From: JABDJX01 sp039942715
Lineage (GTDB): Bacteria > Pseudomonadota > Alphaproteobacteria > Rhodobacterales > Rhodobacteraceae
NCBI GenBank assembly: GCA_039942715.1
Contig: JBDVBY010000004.1
Span: 62,001 to 126,000 of the forward strand
Reading direction: 5' to 3'
DNA length: 64,000 nucleotides
Below, piece by piece: positions 24,974 through 32,271 of this stretch. How positions within the stretch are numbered: position 1 is the stretch's first letter; every line of letters begins with the position of its first letter. The notes beneath the pieces were generated by a model. The model searched no databases, had not been told where the DNA came from, and saw nothing but the letters and a program-made list of their open reading frames with translations. Made by a program: the position numbers and the translations under genes.

Positions 24974-25005
24974 AAAAATATCCCAGGGTCTGGGACAGAG
25001 CCCCA
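24974..25005 (+). repeat. Intergenic hairpin repeat, copy 4
   Basis: AAAAATATCCCAGGGTCTGG then GGGACAGAGCCCC, the most degenerate stem in the family (one mismatch). It lies between the lysA start and the DUF2834 stop. On the minus strand the hairpin precedes GGGATATTTTT, in terminator sense for the argH–lipoprotein–DUF2834 string. Confidence 0.65.
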
Positions 25006-25033
25006 ATTGTTTGGCACCGACAGGGGGTGAAAA

Positions 25034-25351
25034 TCAGGAAATATTCCGCGTCCGCAAAAACAGATACAGCGGCAATCCACAGCTTACCCCGATGCAAAAC
25101 GTTGCCGGAATTGCTACAAGCGCTAACCAATTCTTGCGCACCCAGGTCTCGGCTATGATCCAAACAGTCAACGCAATTGCCGCGATCGTCAGATCCCACA
25201 CAAGGCCGTGCGTCGAAGCATTGACGTACCACGCATCAATCAACCCAGCCAAACCAGTGCCTGTTTCGCTCATGTAGCTTAGGAAATAGTACATCGGGTG
25301 GATTGCGCCCCAAATGGCAAGCGCAAGATAGATCATCCGCAAAACAGACAT
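25034..25351 (-). CDS. DUF2834 family small membrane protein
   Basis: A 105-residue protein with three hydrophobic helices (about residues 5-25, 48-72 and 78-100), matching DUF2834. I chose the ATG ending at 25351 (MSVLRMIYLALAIWG), preceded by GGAGAAG; an in-frame GTG lies one codon upstream. The ATG overlaps the TGA of the 42-residue lipoprotein gene, so translation is coupled. DUF2834 proteins sit in the inner membrane and have no known role. It is the last member of the argH-led string before a terminator-like repeat. Confidence 0.8.
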   Translation of the reverse strand: MSVLRMIYLALAIWGAIHPMYYFLSYMSETGTGLAGLIDAWYVNASTHGLVWDLTIAAIALTVWIIAETWVRKNWLALVAIPATFCIGVSCGLPLYLFLRTRNIS

Positions 25352-25479
25352 CACACTTCTCCGACAACCCCGATACGTGCCTCGCCGCTGACGGCTGCGT
25401 CGCCGCCGGGCCGTACCGGATCACCGTCCGCACCACAGGCCGCCAAAGCCAAAGCACTCAAAAGCGTCAGAAGTCTCAT
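25351..25479 (-). CDS. Tiny lipoprotein, 42 residues
   Basis: The frame (ATG ending at 25479) encodes a lipoprotein signal with lipobox LAAC (Cys15) and a mature peptide of only 28 residues, rich in Gly, Ala, Val and Asp (CGADGDPVRPGGDAAVSG...). Its ATG overlaps the preceding lipoprotein stop as ATGA, and its own TGA overlaps the DUF2834 ATG. It would be anchored in the inner or outer membrane. The mature end (VSGEARIGVVGEV) resembles the end of the neighbouring 51-residue lipoprotein, so they may be duplicates. Function unknown. I recall similar small ORFs after argH in other Rhodobacterales, but have not checked. Confidence 0.7.
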   Translation of the reverse strand: MRLLTLLSALALAACGADGDPVRPGGDAAVSGEARIGVVGEV

Positions 25480-25631
25480 CCAGACACCGCAACGCCAACG
25501 TCGCCCACTTGGCCCGACACGGTTGGAGATACACTTACGTTGCCACCCGGCGAAATCGTCGCGCCGATGCCCAACTGCGGATTTTCACACCCGGCCAAAA
25601 ACAGAAATGAAACGGCGATCAAGGTTCTCAT
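25476..25631 (-). CDS. Tiny lipoprotein, 51 residues
   Basis: Starting at the ATG ending at 25631, which overlaps the argH stop as ATGA, this frame encodes 51 residues: signal MRTLIAVSFLFLAGC with lipobox LAGC (Cys15), then a 36-residue mature peptide of alternating Gly/Val/Ser (GNVSVSPTVSGQVGDVGVAV), suited to extended strands. Its stop overlaps the next lipoprotein start. Both lipoboxes are correct and both overlaps are exact, which makes chance unlikely. Function unknown; coupling to argH need not mean a shared pathway. Confidence 0.72.
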   Translation of the reverse strand: MRTLIAVSFLFLAGCENPQLGIGATISPGGNVSVSPTVSGQVGDVGVAVSG

Positions 25632-27016
25632 GTCAAACGTTCCTTCCAAAGAGCGACTTGCGCGCGCACCTGATCAGGTGCTGTACCGCCATAAGATGTG
25701 CGACTTTTGACTGAATTGTCCACGCCCAACACCTCAAACACTGCCTCTGTGATGCTTTCATGGGCGGATTTCATCTGATCAAGGCTCAGGTCAGGCAGGT
25801 CTTTTCCTTCAGATTCCGCCAATGCGACAAGGCTTCCGGTGACGTGATGAGCGTCACGAAACGGTAAACCCGCCTCGCGCACTAACCAGTCAGCCAAATC
25901 TGTCGCCGTAGAAAAGCCCGAGCTTGCAGCGACGCGCAACGCCTCAGGATTAGCAGTCATGTCACGCACCATGCCTTGCATTGCAGCCAGCGCCAGCATC
26001 AGGTTGTCGGCCGCATCAAAAACCTGTTCTTTATCTTCCTGCATGTCCTTGGAATACGTCAGCGGCAAGCCTTTCATCACTGTGAAAAGCCCAACCGTTG
26101 CGCCCAATATACGCCCAATCTTGGCGCGCACCAACTCGGCGGCATCGGGGTTTTTCTTCTGCGGCATGATCGAAGAACCTGTTGAAAACCGATCCGACAT
26201 GCTCACAAACCGGAACTGCGCAGATGACCAGATCACCAACTCTTCCGCTAAGCGGCTCAGATGCATCGCGCAAATCGAGGCGCTAGACAAAAATTCCAAC
26301 GCAAAGTCGCGATCCGCCACAGCGTCGAGCGAATTGGCCGAAGGGCGATCAAACCCAAGCGCACGCGACGTCATTTCGCGATCAATCGGAAAGGATGTTC
26401 CCGCCAAAGCCGCCGCGCCAAGGGGGCTCTCATTCATCCGCGACCGCGCATCCGAAAACCGCCCCACATCACGCGCCAGCATCTCGACATAGGCCATCAT
26501 ATGATGACCCCATGTCACTGGTTGCGCAGTCTGCAAATGGGTAAAGCCGGGCATCACCCAATCCGCCCCTGCTTCGGCTTGCCCAACCAAGGCTGATTGC
26601 AACGCCGCAATCGCCCCAATCGTGTCATCGCACTGATCCCGCACCCAAAGGCGGAAATCGAGCGCGACCTGATCATTACGGCTCCGTCCTGTGTGCAAAC
26701 GCCCCGCAGGCTCACCAATCAGCTCTTTAAGCCGCGATTCGACATTCATGTGGATGTCTTCCAGCGACGTTTTGAAATCAAACGTCCCCGTTTCAATCTC
26801 TGACAACACCGTGAGCAGGCCTTCACGGATCGCTTTCGCGTCGTTATCCGTAATAACACCAGTCGCGGCCAACATCGCGGCATGGGCGCGCGAACCGGCA
26901 ATATCCTGTGCTGCCATGCGCTGGTCGAACCCGATAGAGGCATTGATCGCCTCCATTATCGCGTCTGGTCCAGCGGCAAAGCGGCCGCCCCACATGCTGT
27001 TTGCGTCGTCAGTCAT
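25628..27016 (-). CDS. argH: Argininosuccinate lyase
   Basis: A 462-residue member of the fumarase/aspartase superfamily that splits argininosuccinate to arginine and fumarate, the last step of arginine synthesis. It starts MTDDANSMWGGRFAAGPDAI and carries the family signature GSSIMPQKKNPD near residue 280, with the substrate-binding HTGRSRNDQ and GFTHLQTAQPVTWGHH blocks. It is complete and cytoplasmic. It is divergent from the TlpA-like gene with only 28 bp between the two start codons, and its stop overlaps the first of two tiny lipoprotein genes. Confidence 0.96.
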   Translation of the reverse strand: MTDDANSMWGGRFAAGPDAIMEAINASIGFDQRMAAQDIAGSRAHAAMLAATGVITDNDAKAIREGLLTVLSEIETGTFDFKTSLEDIHMNVESRLKELIGEPAGRLHTGRSRNDQVALDFRLWVRDQCDDTIGAIAALQSALVGQAEAGADWVMPGFTHLQTAQPVTWGHHMMAYVEMLARDVGRFSDARSRMNESPLGAAALAGTSFPIDREMTSRALGFDRPSANSLDAVADRDFALEFLSSASICAMHLSRLAEELVIWSSAQFRFVSMSDRFSTGSSIMPQKKNPDAAELVRAKIGRILGATVGLFTVMKGLPLTYSKDMQEDKEQVFDAADNLMLALAAMQGMVRDMTANPEALRVAASSGFSTATDLADWLVREAGLPFRDAHHVTGSLVALAESEGKDLPDLSLDQMKSAHESITEAVFEVLGVDNSVKSRTSYGGTAPDQVRAQVALWKERLT

Positions 27017-27044
27017 TGTTCATTGTCCTTCTGGAGGGACCCAT

Positions 27045-27599
27045 ATGCGTTTGTTTGCTGTCCTCTACACCGCCCTCATGCTGTGCGCAAACACGGCCGC
27101 GGCGGATACTGCCGCTCTAGAAGCCTTGCGGGAAGGCACAATGAAAAAGCTGCGTTTTGTCGAACCCGTTGCCGTGACGGACACAATGTTCACCCACGCA
27201 GACGGTGGCGAGCACACGCTTGCGCAGTTCCAAGGCAAACACATCGTGCTGAACTTCTGGGCCACATGGTGCGCGCCATGTCGCAAGGAAATGCCGATGC
27301 TTTCCGAGCTTCAGACCGAATTCGGTGGTGAGACGTTCGAGATTGTCACCATCGCTACAGGGCGCAACGAGCTTGCTGGCATCCGTCGCTTTTTCGATGA
27401 AGTCAGCGTCGACAACTTGCCAATTTATCTTGATCCGCGCCAAAAACTTGCCCGAGAAATGGGTGTGCTTGGCCTGCCCGTCACCCTCGTCATTGACCCC
27501 GAAGGCTTTGAGATCGCACGTATGATCGGCGATGCCGAATGGAATGGCGAAAGCGCGAAGGCGATTATCAAAGCGCTGATTGAAACACCCGAAGGCTAA
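27045..27599 (+). CDS. TlpA/ResA-like periplasmic thioredoxin
   Basis: The start at 27045 follows GGAGGG and opens a signal peptide (MRLFAVLYTALMLCANTAAA). The 184-residue product has a thioredoxin fold with the active-site WCAPC at residues 75-79 and the conserved cis-Pro region GLPVTLVID. TlpA-like proteins reduce disulfides in the periplasm, often serving cytochrome c or cytochrome oxidase maturation. It is adjacent and divergent to argH, an arrangement I recall in Rhodobacterales, with no cytochrome gene close by. Its redox partner is unknown. Confidence 0.88.
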   Translation: MRLFAVLYTALMLCANTAAADTAALEALREGTMKKLRFVEPVAVTDTMFTHADGGEHTLAQFQGKHIVLNFWATWCAPCRKEMPMLSELQTEFGGETFEIVTIATGRNELAGIRRFFDEVSVDNLPIYLDPRQKLAREMGVLGLPVTLVIDPEGFEIARMIGDAEWNGESAKAIIKALIETPEG

Positions 27600-27731
27600 G
27601 GCCTTAGCATCTATCGATGGTATTAACTTTTTATCAATACTTGTGTCGAAAAGACCCAAGTGATGCCTCAGCCACGCCACTCACTCCAATTACCTTAAAA
27701 CTGTAACGAGTGTGTGTGTATCAAAGCCTGC

Positions 27732-27764
27732 GCAGAGGGTGTCACCTGCTCTGACATCCTCTGC
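27732..27764. other. Strong intergenic hairpin
   Basis: GCAGAGGGTGTCA (27732-27744) pairs with TGACATCCTCTGC (27752-27764), 13 bp with one G-U, loop of seven bases. No T-run follows on either strand. It lies about 130 bp after the TlpA-like gene and 78 bp before the aqpZ stop. I see nothing else in 27600-27790. Confidence 0.5.
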
Positions 27765-27791
27765 CAGCGCGATTACCCGCACGAAATGCAA

Positions 27792-27819
27792 AAAGCCCCG
27801 GTCGTTAAACCGGGGCTTT
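27792..27819 (-). terminator. Terminator of aqpZ (probably bidirectional)
   Basis: AAAGCCCCGGT (27792-27802) and ACCGGGGCTTT (27809-27819) form a perfect 11-bp stem with loop CGTTAA. On the minus strand it ends in TTTTTGC, 23 bp after the aqpZ stop; on the plus strand it is followed by CTTTCGC. Confidence 0.85.
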
Positions 27820-27841
27820 CTTTCGCATGTGTCTCGCGCGA

Positions 27842-28537
27842 TTACGATGCGTCGGCTTTAGGCATGTCCAGCATGCCGGTCTTGAACAACAAGCCCGCCG
27901 CAACGGCGCCAATGATTGGCGCGACAATAAACAACCAAAGCTGCGCAATCGCTGTTGAACCTGCAAACAGTGCTGGCCCAATTGAACGCGCCGGGTTCAC
28001 TGAAACGCCCGTGACGTTGATGCCAACCAAGTGGATCACAACTAGGGCAAGGCCAATCGCAAGTCCCGCCATCGCACTTGGTGTGCCAGCGCCCGTTGCC
28101 CCAAGGATCACGACCATGAACAAGAACGTTGCGACAACTTCGAACACAAAGGCCGCAACCATCGTGTACTCACCAAGGTAACCTGCACCCCAGCCATTCT
28201 GGCCTAAACCGTTCTCCGCAACGCTATAGTCCGCCTTACCACTGGCGATCAGCAAAAGCACAACTGCCGCAACAATCGCGCCGGCAACCTGAGCAATGAT
28301 GTATTTGATCGCCTCTGGCATCGTCATACGGCCAGCCGCAACAGCCCCCAGCGAAACAGCCGGGTTAATGTGACACCCAGACACCGGACCAATTCCGTAC
28401 GCCATACCGATCAACGCCAGGCCAAAGGCAAAACTGATACCTGTTAGACCAATATCACCGCCTGCTATGACGGCTGATCCACAGCCAAAAAGAACCAAAG
28501 TGAATGTACCGATAAATTCGGCGACTTGCTTATTCAT
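27842..28537 (-). CDS. aqpZ: Aquaporin (AqpZ-type water channel)
   Basis: The start is MNKQVAEFIGTFTLVLFGCG (ATG ending at 28537, preceded by GGGGAAA); an upstream extension of 28 residues has no family support. The 231-residue protein has six membrane helices and two NPA loops, HINPAVSLG (N58) and VNPARSIGPA (N181). The selectivity filter residues appear to be His169 and Arg184, as in AqpZ, which favours water over glycerol. It acts in the inner membrane. It has its own terminator. Confidence 0.93.
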   Translation of the reverse strand: MNKQVAEFIGTFTLVLFGCGSAVIAGGDIGLTGISFAFGLALIGMAYGIGPVSGCHINPAVSLGAVAAGRMTMPEAIKYIIAQVAGAIVAAVVLLLIASGKADYSVAENGLGQNGWGAGYLGEYTMVAAFVFEVVATFLFMVVILGATGAGTPSAMAGLAIGLALVVIHLVGINVTGVSVNPARSIGPALFAGSTAIAQLWLFIVAPIIGAVAAGLLFKTGMLDMPKADAS

Positions 28538-28867
28538 AGTATTTCCCCACTGAATGTCTGAGCGCACCTTAATCGTAATCGATTTGGAACACTCAGGGGA
28601 AACTCCAGAAATTTGCCTCATATCCTGTTTGGGTCATGTTTTTAGGGTCTTCTCGCCGTGAGGCGTTTGGCCGTCTTGTCTCGCCAAAGCTCGTCCACAC
28701 CACCAACCCAAACAAGCTCGGCGCTGTCGCTCTTGCGTGGCAACGCTGGGATGTACCGCACCAATCTGGCCCTACACCCCCATATTCTCTGGCCCTATGA
28801 GACTCACAACGCTTGACCACACTTCGCCTCTATCCGACACTTTGTTTTCTGAGAGGGAGCGAGGCCA
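28538..28867. other. 330-bp gap between aqpZ and the aminotransferase gene, no supported gene
   Basis: This gap must hold the divergent promoters of aqpZ and the aminotransferase gene. A plus-strand frame from 28635 stays open for 54 codons, and a minus-strand frame spans 28593-28820, but neither has a ribosome-binding site or recognisable product. I find no clear operator or hairpin. Confidence 0.5.
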
Positions 28868-30244
28868 ATGTCTACTGCCATTCCAAACGATATTTCTGAC
28901 GTCATCGAGGCGGACCGAAACCACCTCTGGCATCACCTGATCCAGCACAAACCCTTTGAAACCATTGACCCACGCGTCATCGTCGAAGGCAAAGGCGTGC
29001 GCGTCTGGGATGCAAACGGCAAAGAGCATCTTGATGGTGTTTCCGGCGGCGTATGGACGGTCAACGTCGGCTATGGCCGCGAGCGGATCGCCAACGCCGT
29101 GCGCGATCAGCTGATCCAACTGCCCTATTTTGCAGGCACAGCAGGGTCGATCCCCGGATCGCGCTTTGCTGAGATGCTGATCGACAAAATGCCTGAAATG
29201 GACCGTGTTTACTACTGTAACTCGGGCTCCGAAGCGAACGAAAAAGCCTTCAAAATGGTCCGCCAGATCGCGCACAAACGCTATGGCGGCAAGAAGCACA
29301 AAATTCTCTACCGCGAGCGTGACTATCACGGCACAACGATCACCACGCTGTCGGCAGGTGGGCAAGAGGAACGCAATGCGCAATACGGCCCCTACACACC
29401 CGGCTTTATTCCGGTACCGCACTGCCTAGAGTACCGCGCCCAGTGGGACGTTGAAAACTATGGCGAACGCGCAGCGGATGCGATCGAAGAGGTGATCCTG
29501 CGCGAAGGCCCAGATACCGTCGGTGCGCTGTGCCTTGAGCCTGTCACAGCCGGTGGTGGCGTTATCGTGCCTCCAAAGGGGTATTGGGAGCGCGTGCAAG
29601 AGATTTGCAAGAAATACGACATCCTGCTGCACATCGATGAAGTCGTCTGTGGCGTTGGCCGCACCGGATCATGGTTCGGCTATCAACACTACGGCATCAA
29701 GCCCGACTTTGTGACGATGGCCAAAGGCGTCGCCTCGGGATACGCGGCAATCGCTTGCATGGTCACAACGGACGCCGTGTTTGATATGTTCAAAGACGAT
29801 GCTGAAGACCCGATGAACTACTTCCGAGATATCTCAACCTTTGGCGGCTGCACTGCTGGTCCCGCCGCGGCGATCGAGAACATGAAGATCATCGAAGAAG
29901 AAAACCTGCTTAACAACACAACAGAGATGGGCGCACGTCTTGTCGCCAATCTCCAAGCCCTGTCGGAAAAGCACCGGGTGATTGGCGATGTGCGCGGCAA
30001 AGGTCTGTTCTGCGGTGCTGAACTGGTCGTGGATCGCGATACCAAAGAACCAGTCGACGAGAAAAAGGTGCAGGCTGTCGTTGGCGATTGCATGGCGCAA
30101 GGTGTGATTATCGGTGCGACAAACCGCTCGCTGCCCGGCTTTAACAACACACTGTGTTTCTCGCCTGCATTGACGTACAACGCCGATGAAATTGACGAAC
30201 TGACAACTGCGGTAGACAAGGCGTTGACCAAGGTCTTTTCGTAA
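28868..30244 (+). CDS. Class III aminotransferase, taurine:pyruvate aminotransferase-like
   Basis: A 458-residue PLP aminotransferase preceded by GAGGGAGCGAGG. Visible motifs are NSGSEANEKAFKMVRQIAHKRYGG, YHGTT, LLHIDEVVCGVGRTGSWFGYQHYGI with the Asp of the PLP site, and the PLP lysine in MAKGVASGY. From memory the whole length closely follows roseobacter Tpa, which moves the amino group of taurine to pyruvate to give sulfoacetaldehyde and alanine. The usual partners xsc, pta or ald are not in this window, so another omega-amino substrate remains possible. A GMC oxidoreductase follows after a hairpin. Confidence 0.82.
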   Translation: MSTAIPNDISDVIEADRNHLWHHLIQHKPFETIDPRVIVEGKGVRVWDANGKEHLDGVSGGVWTVNVGYGRERIANAVRDQLIQLPYFAGTAGSIPGSRFAEMLIDKMPEMDRVYYCNSGSEANEKAFKMVRQIAHKRYGGKKHKILYRERDYHGTTITTLSAGGQEERNAQYGPYTPGFIPVPHCLEYRAQWDVENYGERAADAIEEVILREGPDTVGALCLEPVTAGGGVIVPPKGYWERVQEICKKYDILLHIDEVVCGVGRTGSWFGYQHYGIKPDFVTMAKGVASGYAAIACMVTTDAVFDMFKDDAEDPMNYFRDISTFGGCTAGPAAAIENMKIIEEENLLNNTTEMGARLVANLQALSEKHRVIGDVRGKGLFCGAELVVDRDTKEPVDEKKVQAVVGDCMAQGVIIGATNRSLPGFNNTLCFSPALTYNADEIDELTTAVDKALTKVFS

Positions 30245-30277
30245 GGCCCGCGCTATTGCCAGTGGGATCGCTATGAA

Positions 30278-30308
30278 AAAGGGGCCTTGTGTTCGCACAG
30301 GGCCCTTT
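30278..30308 (+). terminator. Hairpin with TTCG loop between aminotransferase and GMC genes
   Basis: AAAGGGGCCTTGTG (30278-30291) pairs with CACAGGGCCCTTT (30296-30308) around a TTCG tetraloop, 13 pairs including two G-U. The following bases (GAAAATG) are not T-rich, so it may be a weak or Rho-assisted terminator or a processing site. Confidence 0.55.
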
Positions 30309-30328
30309 GAAAATGTGACGGGGGACGG

Positions 30329-31939
30329 ATGGCATACGACTATATCATCGTAGGAGCTGGATCGGCAGGATGCGTCTTGGCCAACCGGCTGTCAGCCGAC
30401 CCAAAAATCCGTGTCGCCTTGATTGAAGCTGGCGGCAAAGACATAAATCCGTGGATTCACATCCCCGTTGGCTATTTCAAAACGCTCCACAACCCCAACA
30501 CCGACTGGTGCTACAAAGCCGAACCAGATCCCGGCCTGAACGGGCGCGCTTTGGACTGGCCACGCGGAAAAACCCTTGGCGGGTCCAGTTCCATCAATGG
30601 GCTGCTCTACGTGCGCGGACAAAAGCAAGACTACGACCACTGGGCACAATTGGGCTGTTCGGGCTGGTCATATGACGATGTGCTCCCCCTGTTCAAACGC
30701 TCGGAAACGCACGAAAAAGGCGCAAATGAATATCACGGTGGCGAAGGGGGGCTGGCCGTCAGCCAAATCCGCGCCAAAACCGTTCTATCCGAAGCCTTCA
30801 TTCAGGCAGCTGTGGAAATGGGCGTGCCCCGCAACCAGGATTACAATGGCGAAGATCAAGAAGGCGTCGCTTATTTCGAGCAAACCGCCAAGAATGGCTT
30901 TCGATGCTCATCGGCCAAAGCGTTCCTGACTCCCATAAAAAGCAAGCGTCAAAACCTTACAGTGCTGACCAAAGCACATACGCAACGTGTTCTTTTCGAT
31001 GCAAATGACAGCCGCAAAGCACGCGGCGTCTTGATCACCCAAAACAAGAACGAGCGCGAAGTTACTCTGCGCGAGGGCGGCGAGGTTATTCTCTCAGCAG
31101 GCGCTATCGGCTCACCACAAATCCTTGAGCTTTCCGGCATCGGCAACGGGGACGTGCTGCAAAAAGCAGGCATAGATGTGCGCCACGATCTGGCAGCTGT
31201 CGGCGAGAATCTACAAGACCATTTGCAAATTCGCCTGGTTTACGAGGTGAACGTCCCCACTTTGAATGATGCCATCAACCACCTGATCCCGCGTGCTGGC
31301 ATCGCCCTTGATTATGCTTTGCGCAGAAAGGGACCGATGAGCCTTGGGGCAAGTCAGGTCGCCATTTTCGCCAAGTCTATGCAAGGGCTGGAAACACCCG
31401 ACATCCAGTTCCACTTCCAGCCTTTGTCTGCTGATAAACCCGGCATCAAAATGCATCCTTTCTCGGGCTTTACCTCCTCAGTGTGCCAGTTGCGCCCTGA
31501 AAGCCGTGGTCACATCCATATCCAAAGCCCAAAGGCCAGCGTGCACCCCAAAATCGTGCCCAACTATCTGTCCACCACCGCCGACGAGCTTTGTGCAATC
31601 CGTGCCGTTAAATTTGCCCGCGCCATGACAGAACAACCCGCCCTAAAACCACTGGTCGTGCGCGAACATGTGCCGCAAAGCGCACCAGTGACTGATGAAG
31701 ATCATCTGCAAACCGCCCGCGATCTAAGCCAAACAATCTATCACCCGACAAGCACCTGCCGCATGGGCGCAGACGACGCAGCGGTGGTGGCTTCCAATCT
31801 CAAGGTCAATGGTATCCAAGGGTTACGCATTGCAGACGCCTCGATCATGCCAACGATCCCTTCGGGCAATACCAATGCGCCCGCGATCATGGTCGGTGAA
31901 AAATGCTCAGACCTGATTTTGGCAGAACGACGCGCCTAA
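30329..31939 (+). CDS. GMC family FAD-dependent oxidoreductase (choline dehydrogenase-like)
   Basis: A 536-residue flavoprotein. The N-terminus has the FAD dinucleotide fold YDYIIVGAGSAGCVLANRLS and the GMC signature WPRGKTLGGSSSINGLLYVRG near residue 90; the second GMC signature is GAIGSPQILELSGIG. Catalytic residues are probably His in YHPTSTCRMG (about 470) and Asn in GNTNAPAIM near the end. These enzymes oxidise primary alcohols such as choline, polyethylene glycol or long-chain alcohols. No betaine-aldehyde dehydrogenase or betI is adjacent, so choline is not supported by context. It ends in a terminator-like repeat zone. Confidence 0.88.
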   Translation: MAYDYIIVGAGSAGCVLANRLSADPKIRVALIEAGGKDINPWIHIPVGYFKTLHNPNTDWCYKAEPDPGLNGRALDWPRGKTLGGSSSINGLLYVRGQKQDYDHWAQLGCSGWSYDDVLPLFKRSETHEKGANEYHGGEGGLAVSQIRAKTVLSEAFIQAAVEMGVPRNQDYNGEDQEGVAYFEQTAKNGFRCSSAKAFLTPIKSKRQNLTVLTKAHTQRVLFDANDSRKARGVLITQNKNEREVTLREGGEVILSAGAIGSPQILELSGIGNGDVLQKAGIDVRHDLAAVGENLQDHLQIRLVYEVNVPTLNDAINHLIPRAGIALDYALRRKGPMSLGASQVAIFAKSMQGLETPDIQFHFQPLSADKPGIKMHPFSGFTSSVCQLRPESRGHIHIQSPKASVHPKIVPNYLSTTADELCAIRAVKFARAMTEQPALKPLVVREHVPQSAPVTDEDHLQTARDLSQTIYHPTSTCRMGADDAAVVASNLKVNGIQGLRIADASIMPTIPSGNTNAPAIMVGEKCSDLILAERRA

Positions 31940-31958
31940 AACTCAGCCTTCATCGGTT

Positions 31959-32001
31959 CAAAATATGTCGGGGGAGCCGCAGGCGGTGGGGCAGAGCCCC
32001 A
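31959..32001 (+). repeat. Intergenic hairpin repeat, copy 5
   Basis: CAAAATATGTCGGGGGAGCC then TGGGGCAGAGCCCCA, a 6-bp stem. It lies between the convergent GMC and sdhAF4-like genes. On the minus strand the hairpin comes before CATATTTTG, in terminator sense for the sdhAF4-like gene. Confidence 0.72.
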
Positions 32002-32043
32002 TAAAACAAAGTCGTGCGTGCAACAGTACGCTCCGCTCAACTT

Positions 32044-32223
32044 TCAAAAATCGACCGCAATACCCTTACGCTCCCAATCCCCATACCGCACAGGTTCAGG
32101 CCCATCGCGCCCGCCCAACTCGGTTGGCAGGTCTTGCTCCTTAGCCGCCGCGCGACGCGCCTCGGCTTCTTTCAAAGCGCGTTTGGCCGCCTCGGGCAGG
32201 TCTTTATGGGGTGTGTCGCTCAT
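32044..32223 (-). CDS. DUF1674 protein (succinate dehydrogenase assembly factor 4-like)
   Basis: A 59-residue protein starting MSDTPHKDLPEAAKRALKEA and ending in the DUF1674 signature ELGGRDGPEPVRYGDWERKG followed by IAVDF. In eukaryotes the SDHAF4 homologue binds flavinylated SdhA and protects it before complex assembly; the bacterial role is inferred from that. It is complete, cytoplasmic, and divergent from rsmB (49 bp). No sdh genes lie in the window. Confidence 0.85.
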   Translation of the reverse strand: MSDTPHKDLPEAAKRALKEAEARRAAAKEQDLPTELGGRDGPEPVRYGDWERKGIAVDF

Positions 32224-32271
32224 AAACTAAGGTTATAGGGGGCAAAACCAAAGCGACAAGGCCCTAAAGCG

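Noticed and set aside
28635..28799. A 54-codon plus-strand frame in the aqpZ–aminotransferase gap
   Set aside because: No ribosome-binding site, no hydrophobic or cysteine pattern, and it lies where promoters are needed. Kept as unlikely.
28593..28820. A 75-codon minus-strand frame in the same gap
   Set aside because: Composition rich in Arg, Trp, Ser and Cys, no ribosome-binding site, no recognisable product.
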